Of a stretch of DNA of 64,000 bases, positions 7,753 through 16,903 are shown piece by piece. The DNA is from Paenibacillus polysaccharolyticus. Its GTDB lineage: Bacteria > Bacillota > Bacilli > Paenibacillales > Paenibacillaceae. The stretch spans positions 245,588-309,587 of the forward strand of contig NZ_FMVM01000007.1 in the NCBI RefSeq assembly GCF_900102085.1, in the 5' to 3' direction. The first letter of the stretch is position 1. Each line of letters starts with the position of its first letter. The translations under genes and the position numbers were made by a program. The notes beneath the pieces were generated by a model. It had not been told where the DNA came from, did not search any database, and saw only the letters and a list, made by a program, of their open reading frames with translations.

Positions 7753-9732
7753 TCAATCTTGTTCTTTATTCTGGTCCTTCTTCCCCTTTGGGATGCCATT
7801 CAAGCCATACACTTCATCGTATGCATCAAAAATTTTGCGTGCGATCGGGGAAGCACTGACCGATCCAAAACCGCCTTCCGGCACGATAACCGCTACAGCC
7901 AGTTTCGGTTTGTCTCTTGGCGCAAAGGCGATAAAGACACCGTTCTCCTTTTTATTCGGTCCGGTTCCTTGCTCGGATGTTCCTGTTTTTCTGGCAAAAT
8001 CATAAGGGAAACCGTCGAAGGAGCTTACTTTGGTGACCATTCCTTTATGCACTTCGTTCCAGTGCGCATCCGCAAACTGCACCTCATTAAGAACCTTTGG
8101 CTCAAACTTCTTCACCACATTGCCATCCGCATCACGGATTTCCTTCACCAAGTGTGGCTCCATTCGTTTGCCCTTATTCGCAAGCATTGTGGTGTACTGG
8201 GCAAGTTGCATCGTTGTATATTTGGCTTGCTGACCAAATGACGCAAACGCAAGACGTGTCAGTGCAGACTCATTATTGTCTGCTTTATACTCCAACTGAC
8301 CAAGAAATTCTTTGGGCAGATCAATGCCTGTCGAGACACCCAAACCAAAATCCTTCATGTATTCGTCCCACTTAGCAAGGGCTTTTGTGGCACCATATTT
8401 ATTCAGCAAACGCTTGCCCACCATATCAATCATAAATGCATTGGACGACTTTTCAATCGCTCTCCGTGCGGTAATATTACCGTTGTAGGCCGAATGTGAG
8501 TTCTTTACTTGTCTTCCATCCTTGCCTAATACAGCGTAACCTTTATCAGGATAAGTACTCCCCGTAGTGAACAGTCCCTCTTTCAGGCCGACAAGCACAC
8601 TGAGCGGTTTAATAACCGATCCAAGCAGAACAACGGACTCTGCACGGCTTGGCTTATTATCATTGGGCGGGAAAGACTCTGTCGTCCCGTTTCGGAAAAC
8701 ATACTTGATTTTGTCATAATCCCAGTCATTCGGATCATAGTCTGGCATACTTGCCATAGCTACCACATTGCCTGTATCCACTTCCATAGCTACAGCGTAA
8801 CCTGTAATGGCCTTTGGAAGCTTTCGTAATTCATCCGTAATAGCCTTTTGCGCGGCAAGCTGAACCTCCTTGTTGATCGTGGAGATCAGACTGTACCCCT
8901 TCTCTGGTGGAGTCAATTCCATCGTGCCTGTAGGTAAATTCCTAGAGTCAATATCAATGGATTGATATCCGCTTCTTCCGCGAAGCTCCTGCTGATATTG
9001 CAGCTCCAACCCATCGAATCCAACCCTCTCATCCTGAGAGTAGACCAGTCCAGGATCACGCTGAGACCCAGATTGCTCTATGATCGATTTGTACTGCTTG
9101 AGTGTTGTGGGTACTCGCTTGAATTCCCGTGTGTAACCAACAACCTGGACAGCGACTCGATCAGGGTCATATCTCCGTACATTCTCTTCTAGCACCATTA
9201 CGCCGGGATACTCCGTTTTTTTCTCTAGAAAAAAAGCAATTTCCTGGGTCGTTAGATCGGACTTGACCAGTCTTGGAACATAACCGAATGTTTTTTGGTG
9301 ATCCAGATCCAGCCGTTTTATAATCTCCTCTGCATCTGGCTGCTTCTCGTCTCCCGGATTGAATCGTTTGAATATATCCGCAAGTTCACGAGCCAATCCT
9401 TCGGCTTCCTGCCTGCGATCATCATTACGATAATCTTCATATAACAGCACATACAGTGACTGTACCGGCTCCGAATAAGCAAGCGCCACTTTCCCGGTCG
9501 CATCATAGATGGGCCCGCGCACCGGGGCTAGAGGGATATCTTTTGTATTACGCGTAGATTCCATGTACGTCAGTTCAGGCCCTTCGACAAACTGCACAAA
9601 TGCCAGTCGGAAGATCAGAATGCTGAATATGACAAATGCCACGAAAAAAAACACATTCAGCCTCGCGCTGGTCGATTGATTTACCGCTCTCTCGTCTTCG
9701 TTCGGCGGTTTATTTTTAAGTCGATTAAACAT
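7753..9732 (-). CDS. class B penicillin-binding protein (transpeptidase)
   Basis: 659 residues. One N-terminal membrane anchor (about residues 25-47) is followed by a PBP dimerisation domain and a transpeptidase domain with all three active-site motifs: SVIK (Ser near 372), SSN (near 429) and KTGT (near 582). It cross-links peptidoglycan stems outside the membrane and is a beta-lactam target. Size and layout resemble B. subtilis PbpA/PbpH, the elongation-type enzymes, but no RodA neighbour is present. ATG at 9732 is preceded by GGAGAGGGGAGC; a longer reading frame start at 9759 has no such site. It is a tandem paralog of the next gene upstream, from which it is separated by its own terminator. 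Confidence 0.9.
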   Translation of the reverse strand: MFNRLKNKPPNEDERAVNQSTSARLNVFFFVAFVIFSILIFRLAFVQFVEGPELTYMESTRNTKDIPLAPVRGPIYDATGKVALAYSEPVQSLYVLLYEDYRNDDRRQEAEGLARELADIFKRFNPGDEKQPDAEEIIKRLDLDHQKTFGYVPRLVKSDLTTQEIAFFLEKKTEYPGVMVLEENVRRYDPDRVAVQVVGYTREFKRVPTTLKQYKSIIEQSGSQRDPGLVYSQDERVGFDGLELQYQQELRGRSGYQSIDIDSRNLPTGTMELTPPEKGYSLISTINKEVQLAAQKAITDELRKLPKAITGYAVAMEVDTGNVVAMASMPDYDPNDWDYDKIKYVFRNGTTESFPPNDNKPSRAESVVLLGSVIKPLSVLVGLKEGLFTTGSTYPDKGYAVLGKDGRQVKNSHSAYNGNITARRAIEKSSNAFMIDMVGKRLLNKYGATKALAKWDEYMKDFGLGVSTGIDLPKEFLGQLEYKADNNESALTRLAFASFGQQAKYTTMQLAQYTTMLANKGKRMEPHLVKEIRDADGNVVKKFEPKVLNEVQFADAHWNEVHKGMVTKVSSFDGFPYDFARKTGTSEQGTGPNKKENGVFIAFAPRDKPKLAVAVIVPEGGFGSVSASPIARKIFDAYDEVYGLNGIPKGKKDQNKEQD

Positions 9733-9957
9733 ATGCTCCCCTCTCCGTTCTTTGTACAAGTTTAAAAATCACACGATCTATACATACCGAAACGTCATAA
9801 CAGACCCCAACAGACAACAGACCAAAATAGCAAACTCTCACCTCTTAAGTGTAGCAAATGCAGACTGTAACGTCTTTCTAATTTTGGTTACATTTTCGTA
9901 ATAAGAAGCCCTCTGTATATAACGTAAGAAGACTGCCTGGGTTCCATAAAAAAAGCA

Positions 9958-9988
9958 ACAAAAAAAGGCCCCGTTCTGGGGGCCTTTT
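9958..9988 (-). terminator. terminator after second PBP gene
   Basis: Minus strand: AAAAGGCCCCC, short loop, GGGGCCTTTTTTT. It lies 33 bases past the stop of the upstream PBP gene, so the two PBP genes have separate transcript ends. Confidence 0.88.
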
Positions 9989-10020
9989 ACCATATGGAGA
10001 ACACGATCTCCATCACTGCA

Positions 10021-12051
10021 TCACTGTGTACTTGTTTCTGTTTCTTTATCTTTATTTTTTTTCGGAACACCATCCAGGCCGAATTCCTGGTCGTATGCAT
10101 CGAAAATCGCACGTGCAACCGGAGCCGCACTGTTGGAGCCAAAGCCCCCTTCCGGGATCATGACCGCAACAGCCAGTTTTGGATTGTTACGGGGTGCAAA
10201 AGCGATAAATACCCCGTTATCCACCAGTTTCCCTCCAATATTCTGTGTCGACGTACCTGTTTTTCTGGCAAAATCATAAGGGAAACCGCCAAAGGCAGAA
10301 ACCTCGGTAGCCATACCACGCTGTACCTCATTCCAGTATGCATCACTGAAGTCCGCTGTACTGAGTACCTTCGGTTTTACTTTCTCCACCACATTGCCTT
10401 CCGAATCCCGGAACTCTTTGACAAGCTGTGGTTCCATTCGTTTTCCTTTATTGGCAAGCATCACGGTATACTGCGCGAGCTGCATGGTTGTATATTTTCC
10501 TTGTTGTCCAAAGGAAGCATAGGCTAGTTTGGTCAGGGAGCTTTCTGTTTCACTTTCATATTCTTTACGCCCAGCCCATTCATTCGGCAAGTCCACTCCT
10601 GTTTTTATACCAAGACCAAACTGCTCCATGTACTTGTCCCACACGTCAACGCCCTTAGCACCATATCGCGAGTACAGCTTCTTACCAATCTCGTCAATCA
10701 TAAATACGTTAGAGGAATGACGAATCGCATCACGAGGGTACATGGCACCGTAAACGTGCCCCGATGAGTTCTGTACGCGGCGGTTATCTCCACCAAACGT
10801 GGTTGAACCCCGGTCGATATACACCGAATTAGTAGTAAAGAAACCTTCCTTCAAACCGATCAATACACTCAGTGGCTTAATCGTTGAGCCGAGCAATACG
10901 ACAGATTCAGCTCTTTTTTTGGAATCACTAGGTAGAAATCCCCGGATTGTACCGTTTTGATAAATATATTTGATTTTATCGTAATCTTCTGTACTGATGC
11001 TGCCCGTTCTCCACACATTGGTGTCGTAATCAGGCATACTGGCTGCCGCTACAACCTTCCCTGTATCCACTTCCATCGCTACAGCAAAGCCTGTTTTGGC
11101 ATTGGGATGTAATCTGCCGGATACCGGATTGCGATGCAACCAGCTTAACTGATCCATAATCGCTTGCTCTGTTTTCACCTGCACATTTTTGTTAATGCTG
11201 GAGATCAGATCATACCCTTTTTGCGGCGGGGTTGTGCCTGCTACCCCTTCAGGCAAGTTACGTAAATCAACGTCAACCGACGTATAACCACTTTTGCCCC
11301 GCAGCTTATCCTGATACTGTAACTCCAGTCCATCAAATCCAACAAACTCATTTTCCGTATAGACCAGACCTGGATCAGTCTGCGTTTTGTTTGCTTCATC
11401 TACTTCTTTATACTTTTTCAACGTTTTGGAGCTTTTGAATTTTTTCAAATAACCAATCGATTGAACGGCCACTGTATCCGGATCGTAGTAACGTACACTT
11501 TCTTCCACAATCTGAATACCTTTGAATTCATCCTTATGCTGGAGGAAATAAGCAACCTCCCCTTCGGACAAATCACTCTTGATCAGACGCGGCATAAACC
11601 CGTTAGCCTTGCGGGAATTCAGATCCATTTCCTCCATGATTTGATCAACGGTCAAGGATTCGGAATTCGGGGTTTTATACTTTTCAAAAACATCATGCAG
11701 ACGCGTAGCCATCTCTTGAACTTCACCAATTTTCGGATTCGGCTGGCCATCCACATCCCCGTAGTTTTTGTACAATGTGAGATACAGCGACTGAATCGGC
11801 TTGGAATACGCCAGTTTCACCGTCCCCGTAGAATCGTAGATGGTTCCTCTCACCGGAGCAAGCGGCACATCCTTCGTAATGTTACTTGCTTCTTCCTGAC
11901 TGAGCTCAGGTCCTTCAACGAATTGTAAAAACGCCAAGCGTACAATGATTACACTAAAAATAACAAAGGAAGCGAAGAAAAATACGTTCATCCGGTAACT
12001 AAAACGCCGTTTGTCCGCAAGTTCATCCTTCTCATTGGAATGCTTTTTCAT
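10021..12051 (-). CDS. class B penicillin-binding protein, tandem paralog
   Basis: 676 residues, colinear with the neighbouring PBP: a membrane anchor near residues 21-43, a dimerisation domain, then active-site motifs STIK (in LLGSTIKPLS), SSN (in HSSNVFMID) and KTGT (in ARKTGTSTQ). Blocks such as QRDPGLVYSQDERVGFDGLELQYQ in the sister correspond to DPGLVYTENEFVGFDGLELQYQ here, so the pair arose by duplication but has diverged considerably. The ATG at 12051 is preceded by a GGTAGGATGA tract, a weaker ribosome site than the sister's. The C-terminus is Lys/Glu/Thr-rich. A membrane transglutaminase gene ends 109 bases upstream. Confidence 0.9.
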   Translation of the reverse strand: MKKHSNEKDELADKRRFSYRMNVFFFASFVIFSVIIVRLAFLQFVEGPELSQEEASNITKDVPLAPVRGTIYDSTGTVKLAYSKPIQSLYLTLYKNYGDVDGQPNPKIGEVQEMATRLHDVFEKYKTPNSESLTVDQIMEEMDLNSRKANGFMPRLIKSDLSEGEVAYFLQHKDEFKGIQIVEESVRYYDPDTVAVQSIGYLKKFKSSKTLKKYKEVDEANKTQTDPGLVYTENEFVGFDGLELQYQDKLRGKSGYTSVDVDLRNLPEGVAGTTPPQKGYDLISSINKNVQVKTEQAIMDQLSWLHRNPVSGRLHPNAKTGFAVAMEVDTGKVVAAASMPDYDTNVWRTGSISTEDYDKIKYIYQNGTIRGFLPSDSKKRAESVVLLGSTIKPLSVLIGLKEGFFTTNSVYIDRGSTTFGGDNRRVQNSSGHVYGAMYPRDAIRHSSNVFMIDEIGKKLYSRYGAKGVDVWDKYMEQFGLGIKTGVDLPNEWAGRKEYESETESSLTKLAYASFGQQGKYTTMQLAQYTVMLANKGKRMEPQLVKEFRDSEGNVVEKVKPKVLSTADFSDAYWNEVQRGMATEVSAFGGFPYDFARKTGTSTQNIGGKLVDNGVFIAFAPRNNPKLAVAVMIPEGGFGSNSAAPVARAIFDAYDQEFGLDGVPKKNKDKETETSTQ

Positions 12052-12160
12052 TCATCCTACCTCTTTCATGACTTGATGCATACCGCAGAACCTTAACTTA
12101 CCGGCATGATAACCTGGCAACGTCGTCATATTCCGAACCATATCCGTGTCCGGTGTACTA

Positions 12161-13306
12161 TCAGGCTGACTGATCTTTCAGATGCGTGTCGGCAAAGTTA
12201 GGTGGGTTAAACCAATCTCCGCTGATGGCCCACGTTGGATCAAGCGGAACCCAGCGATTCGAATCACTCAAATAGACTTCATTCCATGCATGAGGGCCGT
12301 ACCCTCCCTGACCGTTATATCCCAGACCTGTAACAACCCTGACATCAAGCCCCTGAGAACGTGCCATTACCGCATATAAGCGGGCATAATCGATACATAC
12401 CCCTTTGCGCGTATCAAAAGTATTCTGAGGGGTCTGTTCATGCCATATTCCCCTCTGTTCATAATCATCCACTTTCCCGTAGTCGTATTGAACCCGGGTG
12501 CCAACCCAGTCATACAGAGCTCTGGCTTTTGCCTCATCCGTCGATTTTCCTTTGACAATCTCCTGCGCGGCTTGCTCAATATCGGCTGGAATATTGTGGT
12601 CAATCACTTCATACTTCCGTTGCAAAATACCTCCGAGTTCCTTCTGCACAGCCTGCGTGAATACCGGAAGTTTGTCCTTGATAAACGTACCAGACAAAGG
12701 CTCAATCACCGATTTAGCACCCTGCATATAGATCGGAGATGCCTCCACATAACGGCTGAACATACTACCCGGATAGAGACTTACAATCATGAACAATACG
12801 GCAATCACAATGATTCCTCGGACCGAACCGATGACCGTGCCGATCACTGCGCCTGTCAGCCGGCTAAAAATCCCTTTTGGCGCAGCTTGCTCATCTCCTG
12901 CATGTCTTCTGCGAAATATGAAGGTTGTTAAAAATCCAAGAATCATGCGAATCAAGCCGTAACTCAATACAAATAATACGGCAAACCGCATAAGCGGGAA
13001 ATCTGCGATCGCTGTAACCAGCGTATAATACAGCTGTTCCCACCGGTTCAACTCACGATTAGGCATATCCCCGGCATGTACAGATAACCATTGCTGTACA
13101 TAAGGCGCAAGCCATAACGTCAGACCGATAGATAACAAAATACCAATGACCGCCATAATACCGTCCATCAGGAAACCAAAGAGTCTCCCCGCAGAACGTG
13201 AAGCCCCTCTGGACCATCCCTGTAATAAGGATGCTGCTACGATCAGCAACAGCAGAATGGTAATCCCATTAAACTCCTTCAGGCTGTCCAGCCAAGTTTG
13301 CAGCAC
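12161..13306 (-). CDS. membrane protein with C-terminal transglutaminase domain
   Basis: 381 residues. The N-terminal 190 contain about five hydrophobic segments with a glycine-rich, CvpA-like look; the C-terminal 180 carry a transglutaminase-like (cysteine protease fold) domain with the triad visible as Cys in RKGVCIDYA, His in GPHAWNEV and Asp in PLDPTW. Such domains act on proteins or peptides at the cell surface. Substrate is unknown. Its start lies 20 bases after the stop of the 151-aa membrane protein gene, so the two are co-transcribed, and the tandem PBP genes follow in the same direction, which suggests an envelope role. Confidence 0.75.
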   Translation of the reverse strand: MLQTWLDSLKEFNGITILLLLIVAASLLQGWSRGASRSAGRLFGFLMDGIMAVIGILLSIGLTLWLAPYVQQWLSVHAGDMPNRELNRWEQLYYTLVTAIADFPLMRFAVLFVLSYGLIRMILGFLTTFIFRRRHAGDEQAAPKGIFSRLTGAVIGTVIGSVRGIIVIAVLFMIVSLYPGSMFSRYVEASPIYMQGAKSVIEPLSGTFIKDKLPVFTQAVQKELGGILQRKYEVIDHNIPADIEQAAQEIVKGKSTDEAKARALYDWVGTRVQYDYGKVDDYEQRGIWHEQTPQNTFDTRKGVCIDYARLYAVMARSQGLDVRVVTGLGYNGQGGYGPHAWNEVYLSDSNRWVPLDPTWAISGDWFNPPNFADTHLKDQSA

Positions 13307-13326
13307 GTCTTCATTCCTCCTTTAAA

Positions 13327-13782
13327 CTACGAAGCAGGTGCTGTTTTATTTTTTTGTGCCTGTTCGACAAATGTGCGGATCGTATCGTTGTCGAGTTTCC
13401 ACTCACCAACAGAAATACCGCGGAACGTCACATCGACTTTATCCGACTTCGTGCTACCCTTAAGCTCAACGTTAGGACTGGTTATCGTAAATTCACCATT
13501 TTTCCCCGCCGCATAGGTGGCCTTGGAGGCTTCCTTCAGCATGATGCTTGTTGCTTCTTTCTTGAGTGTGTCCATCGTGCTGGACTGCACGTCTGTGACG
13601 GTTTGTTTGATCTGTTCAATGGAGATGCCGCTGTATATCAGCAGAGCCGCAATAATGATGATGGCAATCGCCCATTTTAACATCGTTTTGACCACATTCA
13701 GAACAAAGAACAAAATGATCAGTGCAACGACGATCACCAGCCAGTTCTGCATCACAAACTCTTTGATTACTTCTATGTTCAT
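13327..13782 (-). CDS. small membrane-anchored protein, unknown function
   Basis: 151 residues. Two closely spaced hydrophobic segments near the N-terminus (about residues 13-33 and 35-52) are followed by a polar domain of about 95 residues containing GEFTITSPNVELKGSTKSD, which looks like a small beta-rich extracytoplasmic domain. I do not recognise the family. It is the first gene of a pair with the transglutaminase protein (20-base gap). The ATG at 13782 is preceded by a GGAAGGTGTAATC site. Confidence 0.6.
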   Translation of the reverse strand: MNIEVIKEFVMQNWLVIVVALIILFFVLNVVKTMLKWAIAIIIIAALLIYSGISIEQIKQTVTDVQSSTMDTLKKEATSIMLKEASKATYAAGKNGEFTITSPNVELKGSTKSDKVDVTFRGISVGEWKLDNDTIRTFVEQAQKNKTAPAS

Positions 13783-13996
13783 GATTACACCTTCCGAATT
13801 AGAATTGATTCATGACTTCCCGAATATTATACATGATTTCCGAACCTGCTGTCAGCTAAGCCCTCTCCGGCAAAAATAAACGGTCTAAGTTCGTCCTGCG
13901 GGGCGTACAAGTAGTACCATGAGGATTCGTCCGACGAACGTGGACACGTTCAAGACCTGTGTACAAACAGGCATCGCCTAACAAGGAGGGGCTCTA

Positions 13997-15214
13997 GTGA
14001 AAACGGCCATCTGGCTATACCTGTTTTTGTTTCTAGCTGTGTTTGATCTGCATGCCCAGTATCCCATTCTGACGCCGTTTGCGATATCGCTCGGTGCGGC
14101 TCCAACCTTTATCGGCTGGATGATGGGCATCTATTCCTTAACCCACCTGCCTGGCAATCTGATTGCTGGAACACAGATTGATAAACACGGGAGCCGTCGA
14201 TATATTGTGTTCAGTCTGGTCGGTGCGGGGTTCATCCTACTTCTGCAGGCTCACATTCATACCCCTTGGCAACTGCTCGCGCTACGTTCTATTAGCGGCT
14301 TTGTATTAGCCTTTCTATCTCCGGCATGTCTGGCCCTGCTCGCTCAACTCTCCAATGACCCGGTGAAACAAGGAAAATACATGTCGGGTCACGGTGTCGT
14401 GCACACGCTGGCTTCGGTGGTGTCACCAGCCGCAGGTGCCGTGATCGTCGGTGCCATGGGGTTCTCTGCCACCTTCTCGAGTCTCGGCTATCTACTCATT
14501 CTGACAGGTGTCATTGCACTGCTTACCATGCCGCGTGGCCTCGTTCGCCAGCCGCAGCCATTGACCGAACCCGCAAAACCTGGCCTTGCGCCTTCCGGCT
14601 CGGCTAAAGCTAACTCTGATCATTCGCCAGCAGAAGCGCCAAAAGCATTCCTGCCCGTTTCCTGGCGTTATTTCATGCTACCCTTGGTTATTGCCTGCGC
14701 TCAAGGTATTCTGTTCTTTGAATTACCGCTGCGGGGAGGCGGGCATTCCTCCATGATGTCGACAGGTTTACTGTTTTCAATCATTAGCATCGGTGCGCTC
14801 TTTACACTCAGCATGCTGTTTCTTAACCGTTATTCGCCCAAACTGCGTTTAGTTGCTGGTGTACTGCTGATGTCCTTGAGTTTTTTCGTGATGGCAGCCG
14901 TTCCGCAAATTTCGTTATCCATCGTGTTATTTGTGCTCGGGATGTCCAAAGGTATCATTTTCCCCGCGATGGCTACACTTTTTATTCACTTAAGCGGTGG
15001 TGGCAAGCTTGGGCGTATTTTCTCTCTGCAATCGATTGCCACCTCTATTGGTTCGTTTATTGGTCCGATTACGGCTGGACAGCTGAGGCTGGGGGTATCT
15101 CCTTATTTCATTGCTTTTATTTTGCTGATGATCGGCATCTTGCTACTTCCCTATTATACGTCAAGACATACTGCCCCGCTCTCATCTTCCGATGCGAAAA
15201 GCATCCTGGGGTGA
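13997..15214 (+). CDS. major facilitator superfamily transporter
   Basis: 405 residues with 12 predicted hydrophobic segments and the MFS loop 2-3 motif (GTQIDKHGSRR). A polar central loop of about 40 residues rich in Pro, Ala and Lys separates the two halves. Substrate unknown; drug/metabolite efflux is the usual guess for this class but nothing in the sequence proves it. GTG start at 13997 preceded by AAGGAGGGG. It stands alone, divergent from the transglutaminase cluster. Confidence 0.85.
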   Translation: MKTAIWLYLFLFLAVFDLHAQYPILTPFAISLGAAPTFIGWMMGIYSLTHLPGNLIAGTQIDKHGSRRYIVFSLVGAGFILLLQAHIHTPWQLLALRSISGFVLAFLSPACLALLAQLSNDPVKQGKYMSGHGVVHTLASVVSPAAGAVIVGAMGFSATFSSLGYLLILTGVIALLTMPRGLVRQPQPLTEPAKPGLAPSGSAKANSDHSPAEAPKAFLPVSWRYFMLPLVIACAQGILFFELPLRGGGHSSMMSTGLLFSIISIGALFTLSMLFLNRYSPKLRLVAGVLLMSLSFFVMAAVPQISLSIVLFVLGMSKGIIFPAMATLFIHLSGGGKLGRIFSLQSIATSIGSFIGPITAGQLRLGVSPYFIAFILLMIGILLLPYYTSRHTAPLSSSDAKSILG

Positions 15215-15384
15215 AGTATATAAGCTTGTCCTGACCAACTTATACGTTAGAGCCTTCTGCAGAACAATTTAAACTTTGCATCATTCCCCCATTTCCAGAT
15301 ACACTATAAGTACATTCAGTCGATTTTCGCTGTAACATTTCCCGGGGAATGTCGACATCAGCTCTCGAATCAGGGGTGAATAAG

Positions 15385-15732
15385 ATGCCTATTCATGTCA
15401 TTGTGGAAGGTAAGAATGATCGCAGTAAACTCAAACGTTTAGTGGGTCCAGAGATCAATATTTTGTGCACATTCGGAACGCTGAACTCCCTTAAACTGGA
15501 GACGCTGCGCAAGCAAGTAGGATATGATGAAGTTTATTTATTCATGGACAATGACAGCTCAGGTAAAAAGATAAGAGGTGTACTGCGCGATGCTTTTCCC
15601 GATGCGGTACAAATGTATACAAGACGTGGGTACGCAGGGGTTGAAGGTACACCTGATGAATACATCATCTCGCAATTAGAGAAGGCAGGACTGGAGGAAT
15701 ATATCCAGTATCCTGACGAACCTTCGTATTAA
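15385..15732 (+). CDS. small Toprim-domain protein
   Basis: 115 residues consisting almost entirely of a Toprim fold: the catalytic Glu is in IHVIVEGKNDRSK near residue 8 and the DxD motif in YLFMDNDSSGK near 55. Toprim domains coordinate Mg2+ in primases, topoisomerases and RNase M5. The stand-alone form resembles B. subtilis YusF; its reaction is unknown. I chose ATG 15385 because AGGGGTGA lies upstream; a longer frame opens at 15349 without a site. Confidence 0.75.
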   Translation: MPIHVIVEGKNDRSKLKRLVGPEINILCTFGTLNSLKLETLRKQVGYDEVYLFMDNDSSGKKIRGVLRDAFPDAVQMYTRRGYAGVEGTPDEYIISQLEKAGLEEYIQYPDEPSY

Positions 15733-15746
15733 AAAGAACAACAAAT

Positions 15747-15787
15747 AAAAGGCTGTTTCTGGTTATAGCAACCAGAGACAGCCTTTG
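15747..15787 (-). terminator. terminator between Toprim and SCO genes
   Basis: 17-bp stem (AAAGGCTGTTTCTGGTT against AACCAGAGACAGCCTTT). The T-rich tail is on the minus side, so it mainly serves the SCO1-like gene; the stem may also end the Toprim transcript. Confidence 0.8.
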
Positions 15788-15818
15788 CTAAAGACTTCGT
15801 GCTTAACATTTTACGGTG

Positions 15819-16436
15819 TTATTCTTTAATCAGCCTGCGAATGTCCTCTGCGATGGCTTCCGGCTGCACATCTTCTGTATTAAAAGCGTTATAAACCTTG
15901 CGAAGCTGGTTATTCTCATCCACCAGACCAATCATGTTCATATGGGCAAAATCATCCTTGTTCTCGCCTTCGATCAGAATCTGGAACGATTCTTTGGCGA
16001 ACTGCTTGGTTTTATCCATATCCCCACGCAGGAAATACCAGCCAGAATAATCCGCGTGGAAACGGTCGGCAAAGGTTTTGATCTTCTCCCTCGTATCTAC
16101 TTTTGGGTCGAAGGAAATCGATACAAAGGATGCCTTATCTCCGAATGTTCCATCTTCTTTCAACAAGTCCTGCACCTGAGACAGCGTAAATGTCGTAATC
16201 GGGCAAACATCAGGGCAACTGGTGAAATAAAAGTAGAACAATCGCACTTTGCCTTGCGTATCCGCCAACGATACGTTACGACCATCCACATTTTCCATGG
16301 AAAACGATTGGATCTCCCGAATCTCGGGTAATTTCTCCTGGCTGGCAAATGCCGTATTCCACATTAAATACAACGCCATAATCAGTGCAATACCGAGCAA
16401 AATCCACGTCCATTTGTATTTCTTAATGACCTGCAT
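15819..16436 (-). CDS. SCO1/SenC-family copper chaperone / thioredoxin-fold protein
   Basis: 205 residues. An N-terminal membrane anchor (about residues 9-28) is followed by a thioredoxin-like fold with the Cu-binding CxxxC motif in SCPDVCPI near residue 75 and the conserved distal His in the region DDFAHMNMIGLVD. SCO proteins deliver copper to the CuA site of cytochrome c oxidase or act as thiol reductases outside the membrane. No oxidase genes are adjacent. The ATG is preceded by a long purine tract (GGGGGAAGGGAAGAGG). Confidence 0.88.
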   Translation of the reverse strand: MQVIKKYKWTWILLGIALIMALYLMWNTAFASQEKLPEIREIQSFSMENVDGRNVSLADTQGKVRLFYFYFTSCPDVCPITTFTLSQVQDLLKEDGTFGDKASFVSISFDPKVDTREKIKTFADRFHADYSGWYFLRGDMDKTKQFAKESFQILIEGENKDDFAHMNMIGLVDENNQLRKVYNAFNTEDVQPEAIAEDIRRLIKE

Positions 16437-16903
16437 CCTCTTCCCTTCCCCCTAACAATGTACTAGTGAATGCGCATACATATTTGATCCATAAAAACCC
16501 TCTGTTAAGCTGCCCTGGCTTACTGATACAAAATGATTTCGGTTAACGTGATAAATTAAATCTACGTTATCATTTCAGCCAAGGGATACATATGTATAAT
16601 ACAGTGCCTTCATTACGGGACATATCTTGGCTTATGACAAGGTCGTTGTTCACAAAATATGTCTCATCGCGACATGTTTATTAAATCCACGCGACTTCCG
16701 ATATAAATTTTATCACAAGAAACCACGGAATAGTTTGACAATGTTCGTACATTTGTTGGGAAATGGACAGATTGTTACCAGGGCTTAGCATGTTTTGCAT
16801 CCATGCGGGTGGATAATATACACTAGAATTGGGTATCACCTAGATAGAGAAGGTTAATTTTGATGACGATACACTGACGTTACACCTTATAAAGGAGAGA
16901 TTT
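16437..16903. other. intergenic region between SCO and YdjM-like genes
   Basis: 467 bp, AT-rich, divergent spacer. It holds an inverted repeat (TAACGT, 14 bases, ACGTTA) at 16544-16569 and a candidate promoter for the downstream gene at 16795-16822. No coding sequence with a ribosome site was found. Confidence 0.6.
16795..16822 (+). promoter_or_regulatory. candidate sigma-A promoter of the YdjM-like gene
   Basis: TTGCAT, 16-base spacer, TATACA, about 80 bases upstream of the ATG. Confidence 0.5.
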
